Below, piece by piece: positions 38,138 through 47,346 of a stretch of DNA of 64,000 bases (the stretch's first letter is position 1; every line of letters begins with the position of its first letter). The notes below the pieces were generated by a model that searched no databases, had not been told where the DNA came from, and was given only the letters and a program-made list of their open reading frames with translations. The DNA is from Dyella sp. 2HG41-7 (lineage in GTDB: Bacteria; Pseudomonadota; Gammaproteobacteria; Xanthomonadales; Rhodanobacteraceae): contig NZ_JAJEJV010000004.1 of NCBI RefSeq assembly GCF_021390675.1, forward strand, positions 2,604,001 to 2,668,000, written 5' to 3'. The position numbers and the translations under genes were made by a program.

Positions 38138-38989
38138 TCAGCTGCGCGCTTCGGCGGCTTCCAAGGTGTTTTCCATCAACGTGGCCACGGTCATCGGTCC
38201 AACGCCGCCAGGAACCGGCGTGATCCAGCTTGCGCGTTGCGCGGCGATATCGAAATCCACGTCACCGACGAGACGCCCGTCGTCCAAGCGATTGATGCCG
38301 ACGTCCACCACTACGGCGCCGGACTTGATCCATTCGCCTTTCACAAGACCCGGCTTGCCGACAGCGACCACCAAGATATCGGCCTGGCGAACATAGGTTT
38401 CCAGATCGCGGGTAAAGCGATGGCAACACGTGGTGGTGCAGCCGGCGATCAACAACTCCAGCGCCAACGGGCGACCCACGTGGTTGGAAACGCCCACCAC
38501 GACCGCGTGCTGTCCGCGCACCGGTCGGTCGGTGTGACCCAGCAAGGTCATCACGCCGCGCGGTGTGCACGGACGCAGGCCAAAGCGACGCAACGCAAGA
38601 CGGCCAACGTTGACGGCCTGAAAGCCGTCGACATCTTTATCGGGATCGATGCGATCGACCAAAGCATCTTCATCGATGTGATCCGGCAAAGGCGACTGCA
38701 CCAGGATGCCGTGCACGGCTGGATCGGCGTTGAGCCTGTCGATCAACGCGAACAGTTCTTCTTGCGTGGCGGTGGCCGGCAGATCGTAGTCGTAGGATCG
38801 AAATCCCACTTGATGACAGGCTTTGCGCTTGTTGCGCACATAAACGGAAGACGCCGCATCAGTGCCGACGAGTACGACAGCCAGGCCAGGCTCCTCCTTG
38901 CCCTGAGCCTTCCGCTCGCTGACGCGCTTGGCGATGCGATCCAGCACTTCCTGTGCGATGCGTTTACCGTCGAGTATGCGTGCGCTCAT
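38138..38989 (-). CDS. folD: Methylenetetrahydrofolate dehydrogenase / cyclohydrolase
   Basis: Encodes 283 residues. Substrate-site [14 protein letters not shown] carries the catalytic Lys, [11 protein letters not shown] is a family signature, and the Rossmann half shows [17 protein letters not shown] and [19 protein letters not shown] with [18 protein letters not shown] at the end. FolD interconverts 5,10-methylene- and 10-formyl-tetrahydrofolate, feeding purine synthesis. It lies upstream of guaB in the same direction, but guaB seems to have its own promoter. Confidence 0.96.
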   Translation of the reverse strand: MSARILDGKRIAQEVLDRIAKRVSERKAQGKEEPGLAVVLVGTDAASSVYVRNKRKACHQVGFRSYDYDLPATATQEELFALIDRLNADPAVHGILVQSPLPDHIDEDALVDRIDPDKDVDGFQAVNVGRLALRRFGLRPCTPRGVMTLLGHTDRPVRGQHAVVVGVSNHVGRPLALELLIAGCTTTCCHRFTRDLETYVRQADILVVAVGKPGLVKGEWIKSGAVVVDVGINRLDDGRLVGDVDFDIAAQRASWITPVPGGVGPMTVATLMENTLEAAEARS

Positions 38990-39065
38990 GGTGTGCCCTG
39001 GCCTTCGTAGCGCACATTATCGTGGCTTGCGAGCCGGCTCGCCATGCTTTGTTTGCGTCCAACAG

Positions 39066-40232
39066 TCAGTGAGCTGCGCAGAAGCGCTCGATATCTTCAT
39101 AGCCAGCGAAGACGGCGGCCGATCCGCAGCCCGGGCAAGCCGGATCGCGTGGGAGCCTGGTTTCCCGGAAACGCATGCTCAGCGCGTCGAACGACAGCAG
39201 CCGCCCGACCAAGGGCTCGCCGATACCGAGGATTAGCTTCAGCGCCTCGGTGGCCTGCAACAGCCCGACAATGCCCGGCAACACGCCCAGCACGCCAGCC
39301 TCACTGCAATTGGGTGCGTCTTCGGCAGCGGGCGGTTCGGGGAACAGGCAGCGATAGCAAGGCGAATCGCTGCGCCGCGGATCGAACACGCTGACCTGTC
39401 CGGTAAACCGTTCGACCGCGCCGTAAACCATCGGCATGCTCAAACGCCGCGTGGCGGCTGCCAGCAAATAACGCGCGGGAAAATTATCCGCGCCGTCGAC
39501 GATCAGATTGTGACCTTCGAGCAAACGCTCGACATTGTCCGCACGCAGGCGTTCTTGACGCAGTTCAACGTTCACGCGCGGATTGAGCGCCGTCAGCGTC
39601 ATGCGGGCCGATTCGGTTTTCGCCATGCCGACGCGCGCATCCGCATGGATGACTTGTCGATGCAAATTGGAACGCTCGACGCGATCGTCGTCGATCAGCG
39701 TGAGCCGCCCTACTCCCGCTGCCGCAAGGTATAGCGCCGCAGGCGCACCTAGACCGCCGGCGCCCAACAACGCGACCCTGGCCTGCGCGAGTTTAAGCTG
39801 ACCGGCTTCGCCAACTTGCGGTAGTCGCAATTGGCGTGCGTAACGTTCCGCAGTATCAGTATCGAGTTGACCGGCGCTGATCGGCAAACCTTCCGTCTTC
39901 CAGCGTTCAAAGCCACCCACTACGGAAGCGACGAAGCGATATCCCATTCGCTGAAGCGTTTCGGCGGCAAGCAAAGAACGTCGACCGCTTCCGCAAAGGG
40001 CAAGCACGACACGGTCGCGGTTGGGTTCGATCTCTTCGATGCGCAACTCGAGGTACCCGCGCGACAAGCCCACGGCGCCGACGGGCGAACCCGCAGCGCG
40101 TTCGTTGTCTTCGCGCACGTCGATCAACAATGCGCCCTGTGCCTGTTTGAGAAGCGCGTCCGCGGGCGATAATTCGGTTACGCGTTCGCGCAACGAGGTC
40201 AGCCAGGACTCGCGGTCGAGGGGAGCGTTCAT
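39066..40232 (-). CDS. moeB: MoeB/ThiF-type adenylyltransferase with N-terminal rhodanese domain
   Basis: Encodes 388 residues from the ATG at 40232 (MNAPLDRES); an ATG at 40256 would add eight. A rhodanese domain comes first (about 15-110), with Cys80 in LALCGSGRRS as possible sulfur carrier. The E1-like domain follows: VALLGAGGLGAPAALYLA (ATP site), LIDDDRVERSNLHRQ, and zinc Cys pairs in CYRCLFPEP and CPGCG. It adenylates the C-terminal glycine of a MoaD or ThiS-like protein. The order rhodanese then E1 is the reverse of MOCS3 and MoeZ proteins. No moa or thi gene is adjacent. Confidence 0.9.
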   Translation of the reverse strand: MNAPLDRESWLTSLRERVTELSPADALLKQAQGALLIDVREDNERAAGSPVGAVGLSRGYLELRIEEIEPNRDRVVLALCGSGRRSLLAAETLQRMGYRFVASVVGGFERWKTEGLPISAGQLDTDTAERYARQLRLPQVGEAGQLKLAQARVALLGAGGLGAPAALYLAAAGVGRLTLIDDDRVERSNLHRQVIHADARVGMAKTESARMTLTALNPRVNVELRQERLRADNVERLLEGHNLIVDGADNFPARYLLAAATRRLSMPMVYGAVERFTGQVSVFDPRRSDSPCYRCLFPEPPAAEDAPNCSEAGVLGVLPGIVGLLQATEALKLILGIGEPLVGRLLSFDALSMRFRETRLPRDPACPGCGSAAVFAGYEDIERFCAAH

Positions 40233-40292
40233 CTGTCTAGTGTAGCTCGCCGGCATAGCACCCTCTTCGACGTCGAAAAAGGCGTTAAAAAC

Positions 40293-41693
40293 TTACTTTT
40301 TGCGCCGCTTCATCTCGCGAATCATGCGCTGACGCTTGCGCTGCTGCCCTTCGGTCAACACATTCTTTTTGCCCGCGAACGGATTTTCGGTATCACGGAA
40401 ATCGATGCGGATCGGCGTACCTTCGAGCTTGTAGCGCTGCCTGAAGAAGTTTTCCAGATAACGACGATACGCCGGCGCGATGTGCTTGGTGCGGCTGCCG
40501 TGAATAATCACAGTCGGCGGATTGCTGCCACCCGGGTGCGCAAATCGCAGCTTCGGCGCGTGTCCGCGTACCAGCGGCGGCTGGTAGCCTTCATAAGCGC
40601 GTTCCAACGTGCGCGTGAGGTCGGATGTGGTCAGCTCGCGCGTCGCCGAGACGTGCGCGCGTACGATCGCACGCATTAATTCGCGCAGACCCGAGCCGTG
40701 CAACGCGGAAATAAAGACTTGTTTGGCCCATTCCACGAAACCGAGTCGACGCTCCAATGCACGCTGGCATTGTTCGCGCTGATACGGATCCATGTCGTCC
40801 CATTTATTAACGGCGATGACCAGCGCCTTGCCCTCGTCGAGCACGTGGCCGATCAGCGTTAGATCCTGGTCGGCAAGATTTTCGCGCGCATCGATCATAA
40901 CGACGACGACTTGTGCGGCAGCCACCGATTGCAGCGTCTTGATGACGCTGAATTTCTCCACGGCTTCTTCGACACGCGCCCTGCGGCGCACGCCCGCGGT
41001 ATCGATCAGGGTGTAGCGCTTGCCGTCGCGCTCCAGCGGCACGCGGATGGGATCGCGGGTGGTCCCGGCGACATCCGAAACGATAAGGCGATCCTCGCCG
41101 AGCAGGCGATTGATCAAGGTGGATTTGCCGGCATTCGGACGTCCGACGATAGCGACGCGAATGCTGTCGTTGTCGTCGGGCGCGAGTTCTTCGTGCACGT
41201 CTTCGGGCAGCAGCGACAACACCGAGCCAATCAGTTCTTCGGTGCCGCGATTGTGCGCAGCGGACAGCGGCAAGGTTTGCGCAATGCCGAAGGACGAAAA
41301 TTCGGCTAAGGCGTCCTGCACTTCCAAGCCGTCGGTTTTGTTGATCGCGGCGATGATCGGTTTTCCGCTGCGACGGAGCTCCGCGAGGATGCTGCGATCT
41401 TGCGGCAACAAACCGTCGCGCGCATCGACCACGAAAACCAGCGCCTGCGCCTCACTGATGGCAAGGCGCACTTGTTGCGCAGTCAATGCGTCGAGACCTT
41501 CTTCGACGCCGGAAAGGCCGCCGGTGTCGACGACTACAAAAGGACGCGCGCCAATACGGCAGATACCGTAGTGGCGATCGCGCGTGACGCCCGGCATATC
41601 GGCCACCAGGGCGTCGCGGCTGCGCGTCAACGCATTGAAGAGGGTCGATTTACCGACGTTGGGACGACCGACCAGGGCGATGACGGGCAGCAC
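40293..41693 (-). CDS. der: Ribosome-assembly GTPase Der (EngA)
   Basis: Encodes 466 residues. Two tandem G domains each show a Walker A (GRPNVGKST near residue 8 and GRPNAGKST near 185), a DTAG/DTGG switch (VVDTGGL, LIDTAGV) and NKTD/NKWD specificity loops. A C-terminal KH-like domain follows, ending in a very basic tail (RKRQRMIREMKRRKK). Der is essential for 50S subunit maturation. It is last in the yfgM-bamB-der group, 18 bp after bamB. Confidence 0.97.
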   Translation of the reverse strand: MLPVIALVGRPNVGKSTLFNALTRSRDALVADMPGVTRDRHYGICRIGARPFVVVDTGGLSGVEEGLDALTAQQVRLAISEAQALVFVVDARDGLLPQDRSILAELRRSGKPIIAAINKTDGLEVQDALAEFSSFGIAQTLPLSAAHNRGTEELIGSVLSLLPEDVHEELAPDDNDSIRVAIVGRPNAGKSTLINRLLGEDRLIVSDVAGTTRDPIRVPLERDGKRYTLIDTAGVRRRARVEEAVEKFSVIKTLQSVAAAQVVVVMIDARENLADQDLTLIGHVLDEGKALVIAVNKWDDMDPYQREQCQRALERRLGFVEWAKQVFISALHGSGLRELMRAIVRAHVSATRELTTSDLTRTLERAYEGYQPPLVRGHAPKLRFAHPGGSNPPTVIIHGSRTKHIAPAYRRYLENFFRQRYKLEGTPIRIDFRDTENPFAGKKNVLTEGQQRKRQRMIREMKRRKK

Positions 41694-41711
41694 GAAACAT
41701 GGTTCCAGTAA

Positions 41712-42911
41712 TTACTTCGCACCAAGGCGATAAGCGGCGATGTGACCTTTCACGTCTTCGACGTAAACCAGGTCACCCGCCACTACCGGCTGGGCACGAA
41801 TGGCTTTCTTGGAAAGACGCTCGCGACCGGCGAGTGCGCCGTCGCCCGTTTGCAGCCAATGCACGTAGCCGTCGATATCGCCGACCACCACATAGTTGCC
41901 CTGCACGGCCGGCGAGGTCAGCCAGCGGTACTTGAGATCGTCGTTCTTCCACATGTCGGCGCCGCTGCTCTTGTCGAACGCCCAGACTTGCGAGTCGGTG
42001 TTGACGCCGAACAAGCTGTTGCCCGCGCCGGCCATCGACGTATACGTGGAGAAGGGACGCGCCCACAGCGGACGGCCGCTGGGACCATCCACGGCGGTGA
42101 GATTGCCGTGATACGCCGACGCGTAAAGTGTGCTTCCGTCGATCATGATGGCGCCGTCGGCATCGTTCATGCGATCGATATCCGTACGACCTTCGCCGGT
42201 CGAGAGCTTCTGCTCCCAAATCTTTTCGCCGTTGTCCTGGCGCAGCGCGTTCAACTTGCCGTCGTCGCTACCGAAAAACACCACGCCATTGGTCACCAGC
42301 AAGGGACCATTACCGCGCAGGCTCAACAGCGGCACGTTGCCTTGATCGTTCACCCAGCGACGCTCGCCGGTGCCGCTGTCCAGGCCGTACACGCGACCAT
42401 CCTGCGTACGAACGATGGTGAGTGCGCCAGCGATAACCGGCGAATCGATGACTTCCGAAGGCAGCGTGCTAACCCAGCGCTGGCTACCGTCTTTGACGTT
42501 CAGGCCATAGACGTGCCCGTCGAGCGTGCCGATTACGAGCAGATCGCCGGCAACCGCCGGACCGCCGGAGTAAAACGCATCCGAGCGCTTCTTGTCGCCC
42601 CAGCCGAACCAGCCGTGCGTGCGGCTCTTCTTTTCCCAAAGCGTCTTGCCGGTATTGGCATCGAACGCGCCGACGTCGCCGTCAGTGCTGGCGGCATAAA
42701 GCACGCCATCCACCACAGTGGGCTGCATACGCACGCCGCTTACGCCTGCGCCTTTACCGATGCTCGATTTCCAGACGCGCGTGGTCTGAACGGTCGGCTT
42801 GAAATCTTTCGCCAGCGGAGTCGGCGGCTGGATGTTTTCTTTCTTGAAGGAATGGCAGCCCGCCAGAGCGACCACCGAACCCGTCAATACGATCAGCCAA
42901 AAACGTTTCAT
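41712..42911 (-). CDS. bamB: Outer-membrane protein assembly lipoprotein BamB
   Basis: Encodes 399 residues. A lipoprotein signal (VVALAGC) places the mature protein on the inner face of the outer membrane. The rest is an eight-bladed PQQ-like propeller with repeated G-x-Y-x-L-x-x-G-x-x-W strands such as VLYAASTDGDVGAFDANTGKTLWE. BamB helps the BamA complex to insert barrel proteins. Its ATG overlaps the yfgM stop codon (ATGA), so the two are coupled. Confidence 0.95.
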   Translation of the reverse strand: MKRFWLIVLTGSVVALAGCHSFKKENIQPPTPLAKDFKPTVQTTRVWKSSIGKGAGVSGVRMQPTVVDGVLYAASTDGDVGAFDANTGKTLWEKKSRTHGWFGWGDKKRSDAFYSGGPAVAGDLLVIGTLDGHVYGLNVKDGSQRWVSTLPSEVIDSPVIAGALTIVRTQDGRVYGLDSGTGERRWVNDQGNVPLLSLRGNGPLLVTNGVVFFGSDDGKLNALRQDNGEKIWEQKLSTGEGRTDIDRMNDADGAIMIDGSTLYASAYHGNLTAVDGPSGRPLWARPFSTYTSMAGAGNSLFGVNTDSQVWAFDKSSGADMWKNDDLKYRWLTSPAVQGNYVVVGDIDGYVHWLQTGDGALAGRERLSKKAIRAQPVVAGDLVYVEDVKGHIAAYRLGAK

Positions 42912-43558
42912 GCACCCTGCTTCCCGGCCGTGGCCAGATCGTCGATTTTCATTTGCACTTCATTATCCGGCGACACCTGCGGCCCCATGGCTTTCACGGC
43001 AGCTTGGTAAGCCTTGAGCGCGTCGTCCTGCCGTCCAAGCTTGACCAGCACATCGCCGCGTAGTTCCTGAGCTTCGATCGCGTAGCTGTTGGCCGGCATG
43101 CGGTCGAGCGCGCTCAGCGCCTCTTGGGCGTTGCCCTTGGCGAGCTGCACGTGCGCGATGCGCAGTTCCACGAGCGCTTTCAATTCCGGGCTCGGCGCAT
43201 GCTGCTCGGCCCAGGCGAGCGAATCGAGCGCTTTGTCCAGCTGTTTGTCTTCGACCTGGCGGCGCGCGCGGTCGCTGACGGCGAATAACGCGTACGGTGT
43301 ATCCGCGTAGTCCTTCATCAATTGCTGGGTGAGAACATCGATGGCGTTGGCGTTGCCTGAATCGACGATGCCTTGCAGTTGTTGATAGATGCCCGACGCC
43401 GCGGTCTGGTGTGCAACGCGATGGTTGCGCCACTGCTGATATCCGAAGATGGCGATCAAGCCGATGACGACACCCACAGCGATCGACAGGCCATTCTGCC
43501 GCAGCCACTTTTGTACGCGTTCGCTCTGTTCGTAGTCGTCGTAAGCATCAAATGCCAT
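42908..43558 (-). CDS. yfgM: YfgM-family periplasmic TPR protein, Sec-associated
   Basis: Encodes 216 residues from the ATG at 43558 (MAFDAYDDYEQSERVQKWLRQ); a longer frame to 43663 has no support. One transmembrane segment (about 24-42, SIAVGVVIGLIAIFGYQQW) is followed by the TPR_21 domain with YADTPYALFAVSDRAR and ELRGDVLVKLGRQDDALKAYQ. YfgM works at SecYEG with PpiD as a periplasmic chaperone. It normally accompanies bamB. Confidence 0.9.
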   Translation of the reverse strand: MAFDAYDDYEQSERVQKWLRQNGLSIAVGVVIGLIAIFGYQQWRNHRVAHQTAASGIYQQLQGIVDSGNANAIDVLTQQLMKDYADTPYALFAVSDRARRQVEDKQLDKALDSLAWAEQHAPSPELKALVELRIAHVQLAKGNAQEALSALDRMPANSYAIEAQELRGDVLVKLGRQDDALKAYQAAVKAMGPQVSPDNEVQMKIDDLATAGKQGA

Positions 43559-43636
43559 GCAATCACCGTATCGCAAAAAAACGCCAAGAGGCGTCACAAA
43601 GGGTGTTCTGGAGCCGCCGCGATCCGGCGACAGCCG

Positions 43637-43666
43637 GCATTGCCCGGCCTCGCGGGCGGGCAATGC
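43637..43666. repeat. GC-rich hairpin between rodZ and yfgM
   Basis: gcattgcccg (43637-43646) and cgggcaatgc (43657-43666) form a perfect 10-bp stem with a 10-nt loop; a smaller stem (ccggc/gccgg, 43624-43637) adjoins it. No T-run follows on the minus strand. It lies 70 bp after rodZ and may be a weak terminator or a repeat; the remaining 177-bp gap has no gene. Confidence 0.4.
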
Positions 43667-43735
43667 GCAAGCATAACCGATTGCAGGGGGGTGAAGGCTA
43701 CTGAACCTGCCTACGATCGTCGCGTAGACGGGCTC

Positions 43736-44779
43736 TTAAGCCCCCGCAGGAGCGGCCTTGCCATCCTGAATGTCGACGCGGAAATGCGCGACGTTGGAGT
43801 GGCGATAGGGATCTAGCGTCACAGGCTGTCCATCGATGCTCACCTGCGCGCCCGTTGCGTTGCCGATGCGCACTTCGAGCGGCTGATCGCTGTGATAGGT
43901 CTTGTCGGTGCCGGCCGGCAGGATGCCGTACTCCAGACGCGAACCGTCCTTGCCGATCACTTCAACCCAGCTGGCGCTGGGCAAGTTCAACGTGACACTG
44001 TGCGCACCACTTCCGCTGGCCGCGACGGATGGGTTAGCGGTGGTGGGCGACGAGATGGCGACATCGCTGTCGAGACTGGGCACCGGCACCATCGATGCCA
44101 ACAACGGTTGCTCGGACGCCGAACGCGATGCGGACGTTGCGGCGGCCGGCGCTGCCGGAGCGGCTTGCGCAACAGACGTTGTGCTTGCGTCGGTTTTTGC
44201 CGCAGCATTCGACGGCGGCGGCGTTGGCGCCGGCGGCGCATCTTGCTGCGCAACCGGTGTCGCGTCGAGCGGCGACAGATGGCTCATATCGCGAGAAAGC
44301 GTGCCGCGCATGCCAAGCCAAACCGTCGGCACAGCGATCACCAGGGTCAGCACCACATAGGTGGCCGCGGTGGCGTAGCGATCGAGCAAATAACGCGAAT
44401 GCGAGATGCCGCCGGTCGCCACCAGCTTGGGCTGCGCAGGCCTGAGTTTGCTGACGGCCGATTCGATCTCGACGTCGTCGATCTCCAGATAGCGGGCGTA
44501 TTTGCGCAGGTAATTTTCGAGGTAAACCTGATAGTCGATGCCGCTGAAATCGTTGGCTTCCAGCTGGCGCAGCACGCGTACAGGCAGACGCAATGCGTGA
44601 CCGCAGGATTCGATATCGACGCCGCGCGCTTCGCGCGCCGCTCTCAAACGAGTTCCAAAGCCAGGAGCCTCGTTGAAGCGAAATTCAGCAGCATTCTGTT
44701 CCATGTTCGCTGCCGTCGAAGCAGACGCGTTGGGGAGGAGTTCACCCTGCGTCGCCGGATTGGACTGCTCAGAAATCAT
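43736..44779 (-). CDS. rodZ: Cell-shape protein RodZ
   Basis: Encodes 347 residues. An N-terminal Xre-like helix-turn-helix (about 40-115: GTRLRAAREARGVDIES, LRQLEANDFSGI, YLENYLRKYARYLEID) is followed by a single membrane helix (about 135-155), a Pro/Ala/Ser/Thr-rich linker (about 170-250) and the C-terminal DUF4115 sandwich (VEVIGKDGSRLEYGILPAG). RodZ links MreB filaments to the membrane. Its ATG overlaps the pilW stop (ATGA). Confidence 0.93.
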   Translation of the reverse strand: MISEQSNPATQGELLPNASASTAANMEQNAAEFRFNEAPGFGTRLRAAREARGVDIESCGHALRLPVRVLRQLEANDFSGIDYQVYLENYLRKYARYLEIDDVEIESAVSKLRPAQPKLVATGGISHSRYLLDRYATAATYVVLTLVIAVPTVWLGMRGTLSRDMSHLSPLDATPVAQQDAPPAPTPPPSNAAAKTDASTTSVAQAAPAAPAAATSASRSASEQPLLASMVPVPSLDSDVAISSPTTANPSVAASGSGAHSVTLNLPSASWVEVIGKDGSRLEYGILPAGTDKTYHSDQPLEVRIGNATGAQVSIDGQPVTLDPYRHSNVAHFRVDIQDGKAAPAGA

Positions 44780-45570
44780 GGGCGTACTGTTTCAGTGAGG
44801 GCTTGCGCCTGTTCCGAATCCGGGAACTGACTAATTAGCCGTTTGCCGTAGTTCTGGGCGGCATCCTTGTTGCCCAAGTGATATTCGATTTCGTAGCCGA
44901 GCTTCAGCGAAGCCGGCGTCGACTGACCCAACGCGTCGAAGCGCTGCAAAAAAGCGCTGGCGTGAAAATAGTCGTGATTCAAATACAGGACGTTGGTCAG
45001 TTGCAACAGCGCATCGGCGTTATTCGGATTGCGCTTAACGGCCTGCCTGAAATTTGCTTCGGCACTGACGTTGTCGTTCAACTTAAGTTGGCATACGCCC
45101 TGATTGGTCAGGGCTACGTCCGGCGTTTTATAGAACGGATCTTGCAACGCTTTGGAAAAATACGCGAACGATTCCGGCGCCTTGCCTTCGCGGCACAAGA
45201 ATTGTCCCAAGTTGTTATTCACGTCGCCCTTGTCGGGCGAAAGTGCTTGCGCGCGACGGTAATGGATTTCCGCGTTCGGCAAATCGTCGATGCGCTCGTA
45301 AATGTAAGCCATCACCGTTTGCGCGGGGACATAGGTCGGGTCTTCGGTCACGGCGATTTTCACTTTCTCAAGCGCGCCCTGAAGATCGCCGATCTCGATG
45401 TAATGCTGCGACAGGCGCGTATGCACATCGGCGGCGCTCTGGGCTTTTTCTGCTTTGGACTGGGCAGGCAACGTGGGTTCGGGCGGCGGCGGCGGAACAT
45501 ACATCCCGCGATGGCAACCCGCGAGGGAAACCATCAGACATGCCGCCACCAAGACCCGTTTACGCCGCAT
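44776..45570 (-). CDS. pilW: Type IV pilus biogenesis lipoprotein PilW/PilF
   Basis: Encodes 264 residues from the ATG at 45570, which has ggag six bases upstream; an ATG at 45582 would add four. Lipobox LAGC, then a proline stretch and six TPR units ([54 protein letters not shown]). The protein is the pilotin that brings the PilQ secretin to the outer membrane. It overlaps the 3' end of rlmN by 11 bp and rodZ by 4 bp. Confidence 0.92.
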   Translation of the reverse strand: MRRKRVLVAACLMVSLAGCHRGMYVPPPPPEPTLPAQSKAEKAQSAADVHTRLSQHYIEIGDLQGALEKVKIAVTEDPTYVPAQTVMAYIYERIDDLPNAEIHYRRAQALSPDKGDVNNNLGQFLCREGKAPESFAYFSKALQDPFYKTPDVALTNQGVCQLKLNDNVSAEANFRQAVKRNPNNADALLQLTNVLYLNHDYFHASAFLQRFDALGQSTPASLKLGYEIEYHLGNKDAAQNYGKRLISQFPDSEQAQALTETVRP

Positions 45571-46678
45571 GTGCCGCTCCATCGTCCAGTCGTTTGCGGA
45601 ATTCCGCCTGTCGGCGCGTCCGATCCAACACCTGCCCTTTCAACTGTCCGCACGCGGCATCGATGTCATCGCCGCGAGTACGACGCAACATGGTCAGGAT
45701 GTTCGCGTTGAGCAGTTGCGTCTGGAAGGCGCGAATGACTTCCGGCTCGGAGCGCTCAAAGCGGGTGCCCGGGAACGGATTGAAAGGAATCAGATTGACT
45801 TTGCACGTGGGCAAACGACGCATCAGTTTGATCAACTGGCGCGCATGCTCGGGCTGATCGTTCACGCCCTTCATCAACGTGTATTCGAACGTGATGGACG
45901 TACGCGGCTTGCGCGCGATCCAGCGCTGACATGCAGCGACGAGTTCGGCGATCGGAAACCGCTTGTTGAGCGGAACCAGTTCGGTGCGCAGCTCATCGTT
46001 CGCCGCGTGCAGCGATACGGCCAACGACACGTCGATGCTTTCGGACAACTTGTCGATCATCGGCACGAGGCCGGCAGTCGACAACGTCACGCGCTTGGAC
46101 GCAAGACCGAAGCCGAGATCGTCGCGCATCAGGCTCATGGCCTTTACGACGTTGTCGAAATTGAGCAGCGGCTCGCCCATGCCCATCATCACCACGTTGG
46201 TGATGCGGCGATTCTGATGCGTCACGTTGCCCAAATGCTTCGCGGCCACCCACATCTGCCCGATGATTTCGGACGTGGCGAGATTGCGATTGAAGCCCTG
46301 CGTCGCCGTCGAGCAAAACTGGCAGTTCAGCCCGCAACCCACCTGCGAAGATACGCACAGCGTGCCGCGCGTAGGCTCGGGGATATAAACGGCTTCGACG
46401 GCGTTGCCGCCGTCCATGCCTAATAGCCATTTGTGGGTGCCGTCCACGGCGCCTTTATCGAACAGCGTATTAGGAGGACCGACGTAGCACGTAGCTTCGA
46501 GCTTGGCGCGCAGCGCTTTGCCCACGTCGGTCATGTTTTCGAACTTGTCTTCCAGATGGTGATACATCCATTTCATCACCTGCTCGGCGCGATACGGCTT
46601 CTCGCCAAGCTGCGCGAAAAATTCGCGCAGCCCCTGGCGATCAAAATCGAGCAAATTGACTTTTTCCACCTGGTTCAC
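45560..46678 (-). CDS. rlmN: 23S rRNA/tRNA adenine-C2 methyltransferase RlmN
   Basis: Encodes 372 residues. The radical SAM cluster motif C-x3-C-x2-C is in [22 protein letters not shown]-terminal [32 protein letters not shown] and the C-terminal part with the methyl-carrying Cys ([18 protein letters not shown]) agree with the family. It methylates A2503 of 23S rRNA and A37 of certain tRNAs. It follows ndk by 12 bp. Confidence 0.96.
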   Translation of the reverse strand: MNQVEKVNLLDFDRQGLREFFAQLGEKPYRAEQVMKWMYHHLEDKFENMTDVGKALRAKLEATCYVGPPNTLFDKGAVDGTHKWLLGMDGGNAVEAVYIPEPTRGTLCVSSQVGCGLNCQFCSTATQGFNRNLATSEIIGQMWVAAKHLGNVTHQNRRITNVVMMGMGEPLLNFDNVVKAMSLMRDDLGFGLASKRVTLSTAGLVPMIDKLSESIDVSLAVSLHAANDELRTELVPLNKRFPIAELVAACQRWIARKPRTSITFEYTLMKGVNDQPEHARQLIKLMRRLPTCKVNLIPFNPFPGTRFERSEPEVIRAFQTQLLNANILTMLRRTRGDDIDAACGQLKGQVLDRTRRQAEFRKRLDDGAAHAA

Positions 46679-46690
46679 TGTCGTGCTATC

Positions 46691-47116
46691 TCAACGCGGG
46701 AAGACTTCGGTTGCCGCGAAGAAATAAGCGATTTCGACAGCGGCGGTTTCAGCGGCGTCCGAACCGTGCACGGCATTCGCATCGATCGAGTCGGCGAAGT
46801 CGGCGCGAATGGTGCCTTTAGCAGCATCCTTCGGATTGGTTGCGCCCATCAGTTCGCGATTCTTGAGAATCGCATTGTCACCTTGCAGCACTTGAATCAT
46901 GACCGGACCGGAAATCATGAACTCCACGAGCGCATTGAAGAACGGACGTTCGCGATGCACGGCATAAAAACCTTCCGCCTCTTTACGCGAAAGATGCTTC
47001 ATTTTCGCTGCAACGACTTTCAGGCCCGCCTTTTCGAAGCGTGCAAGGATTTCGCCGACGACATTCTTGGCAACGGCATCGGGTTTGATAATGGAAAGGG
47101 TGCGCTCCAGCGCCAT
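46691..47116 (-). CDS. ndk: Nucleoside diphosphate kinase
   Basis: Encodes 141 residues from the ATG at 47116, the exact usual length; an upstream in-frame start at 47167 lies inside a leader hairpin and is unlikely. [15 protein letters not shown] carries the ATP-binding Lys, [13 protein letters not shown] is conserved, and the phospho-His lies in [17 protein letters not shown]. It balances NTP pools. A structured leader (two hairpins, listed separately) precedes it. Confidence 0.97.
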   Translation of the reverse strand: MALERTLSIIKPDAVAKNVVGEILARFEKAGLKVVAAKMKHLSRKEAEGFYAVHRERPFFNALVEFMISGPVMIQVLQGDNAILKNRELMGATNPKDAAKGTIRADFADSIDANAVHGSDAAETAAVEIAYFFAATEVFPR

Positions 47117-47155
47117 GCGTCGACTCCACGTAAACGGGCTGTGTAAGAAAAGGCG

Positions 47156-47174
47156 ATCCGACTTCACGTCGGAT
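47156..47174 (-). terminator. Terminator-like hairpin in the ndk leader
   Basis: atccgac (47156-47162) and gtcggat (47168-47174) form a 7-bp stem with a 5-nt loop. On the minus strand it is followed by cgccttttctta, 40 nt before the ndk ATG. Because the gene upstream is on the other strand, this hairpin lies in the 5' leader of ndk and could act as an attenuator. The T-run is only four. Confidence 0.4.
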
Positions 47175-47183
47175 TGAAATGTA

Positions 47184-47217
47184 GAGCTAAATGCGTCCCG
47201 AAACGGGGATTTAGCTC
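47184..47217 (-). ncRNA. Second stem-loop in the ndk leader
   Basis: gagctaaat (47184-47192) and atttagctc (47209-47217) pair over 9 bp, with an inner cccg/cggg stem around aaa, giving a long hairpin that would sit at the 5' end of an ndk transcript. A TAGAAT at 47238-47233 on the minus strand could be the -10 box, putting the start near 47226. It may protect the mRNA end or be regulatory. Confidence 0.35.
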
Positions 47218-47269
47218 ACGAAAGTTTGACAGATTCTAACCCATAAGCAACCCGGCTTGGGCATCGTCT

Positions 47270-47281
47270 AAACGATCGTTT
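47270..47281. promoter_or_regulatory. PsrA-type operator, copy 1
   Basis: aaacgatcgttt is a perfect 12-bp palindrome flanked by t and g, matching the PsrA pattern (G/C)AAAC-N2-4-GTTT(G/C). It overlaps the start of the TTGACT -35 box of the repressor promoter. Confidence 0.7.
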
Positions 47282-47309
47282 GACTCTCCCAGCCGCCCGC
47301 GCGTATGCT
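47280..47309 (+). promoter_or_regulatory. Sigma-70 promoter of the PsrA-like gene
   Basis: TTGACT (47280-47285), an 18-bp spacer and TATGCT (47304-47309) form a good promoter. The predicted start, near 47316, falls inside operator copy 2, so a bound repressor should block RNA polymerase. It implies that the repressor starts downstream, at the GTG at 47347. Confidence 0.6.
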
Positions 47310-47324
47310 CAAACGATCGTTTGA
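47309..47324. promoter_or_regulatory. PsrA-type operator, copy 2
   Basis: tcaaacgatcgtttga is a perfect 16-bp palindrome with the same core as copy 1. The two centres are 41 bp apart, close to four helical turns, so bound dimers would lie on the same face of the DNA. Confidence 0.75.
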
Positions 47325-47346
47325 TTCCACTCGATTGGGCGTACCC

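Noticed and set aside
47305-47346. ATG at 47305 as the start of the PsrA-like repressor
   Set aside because: It overlaps the -10 box and operator copy 2, so it precedes the predicted transcript start; the GTG at 47347 gives a normal TetR N-terminus.
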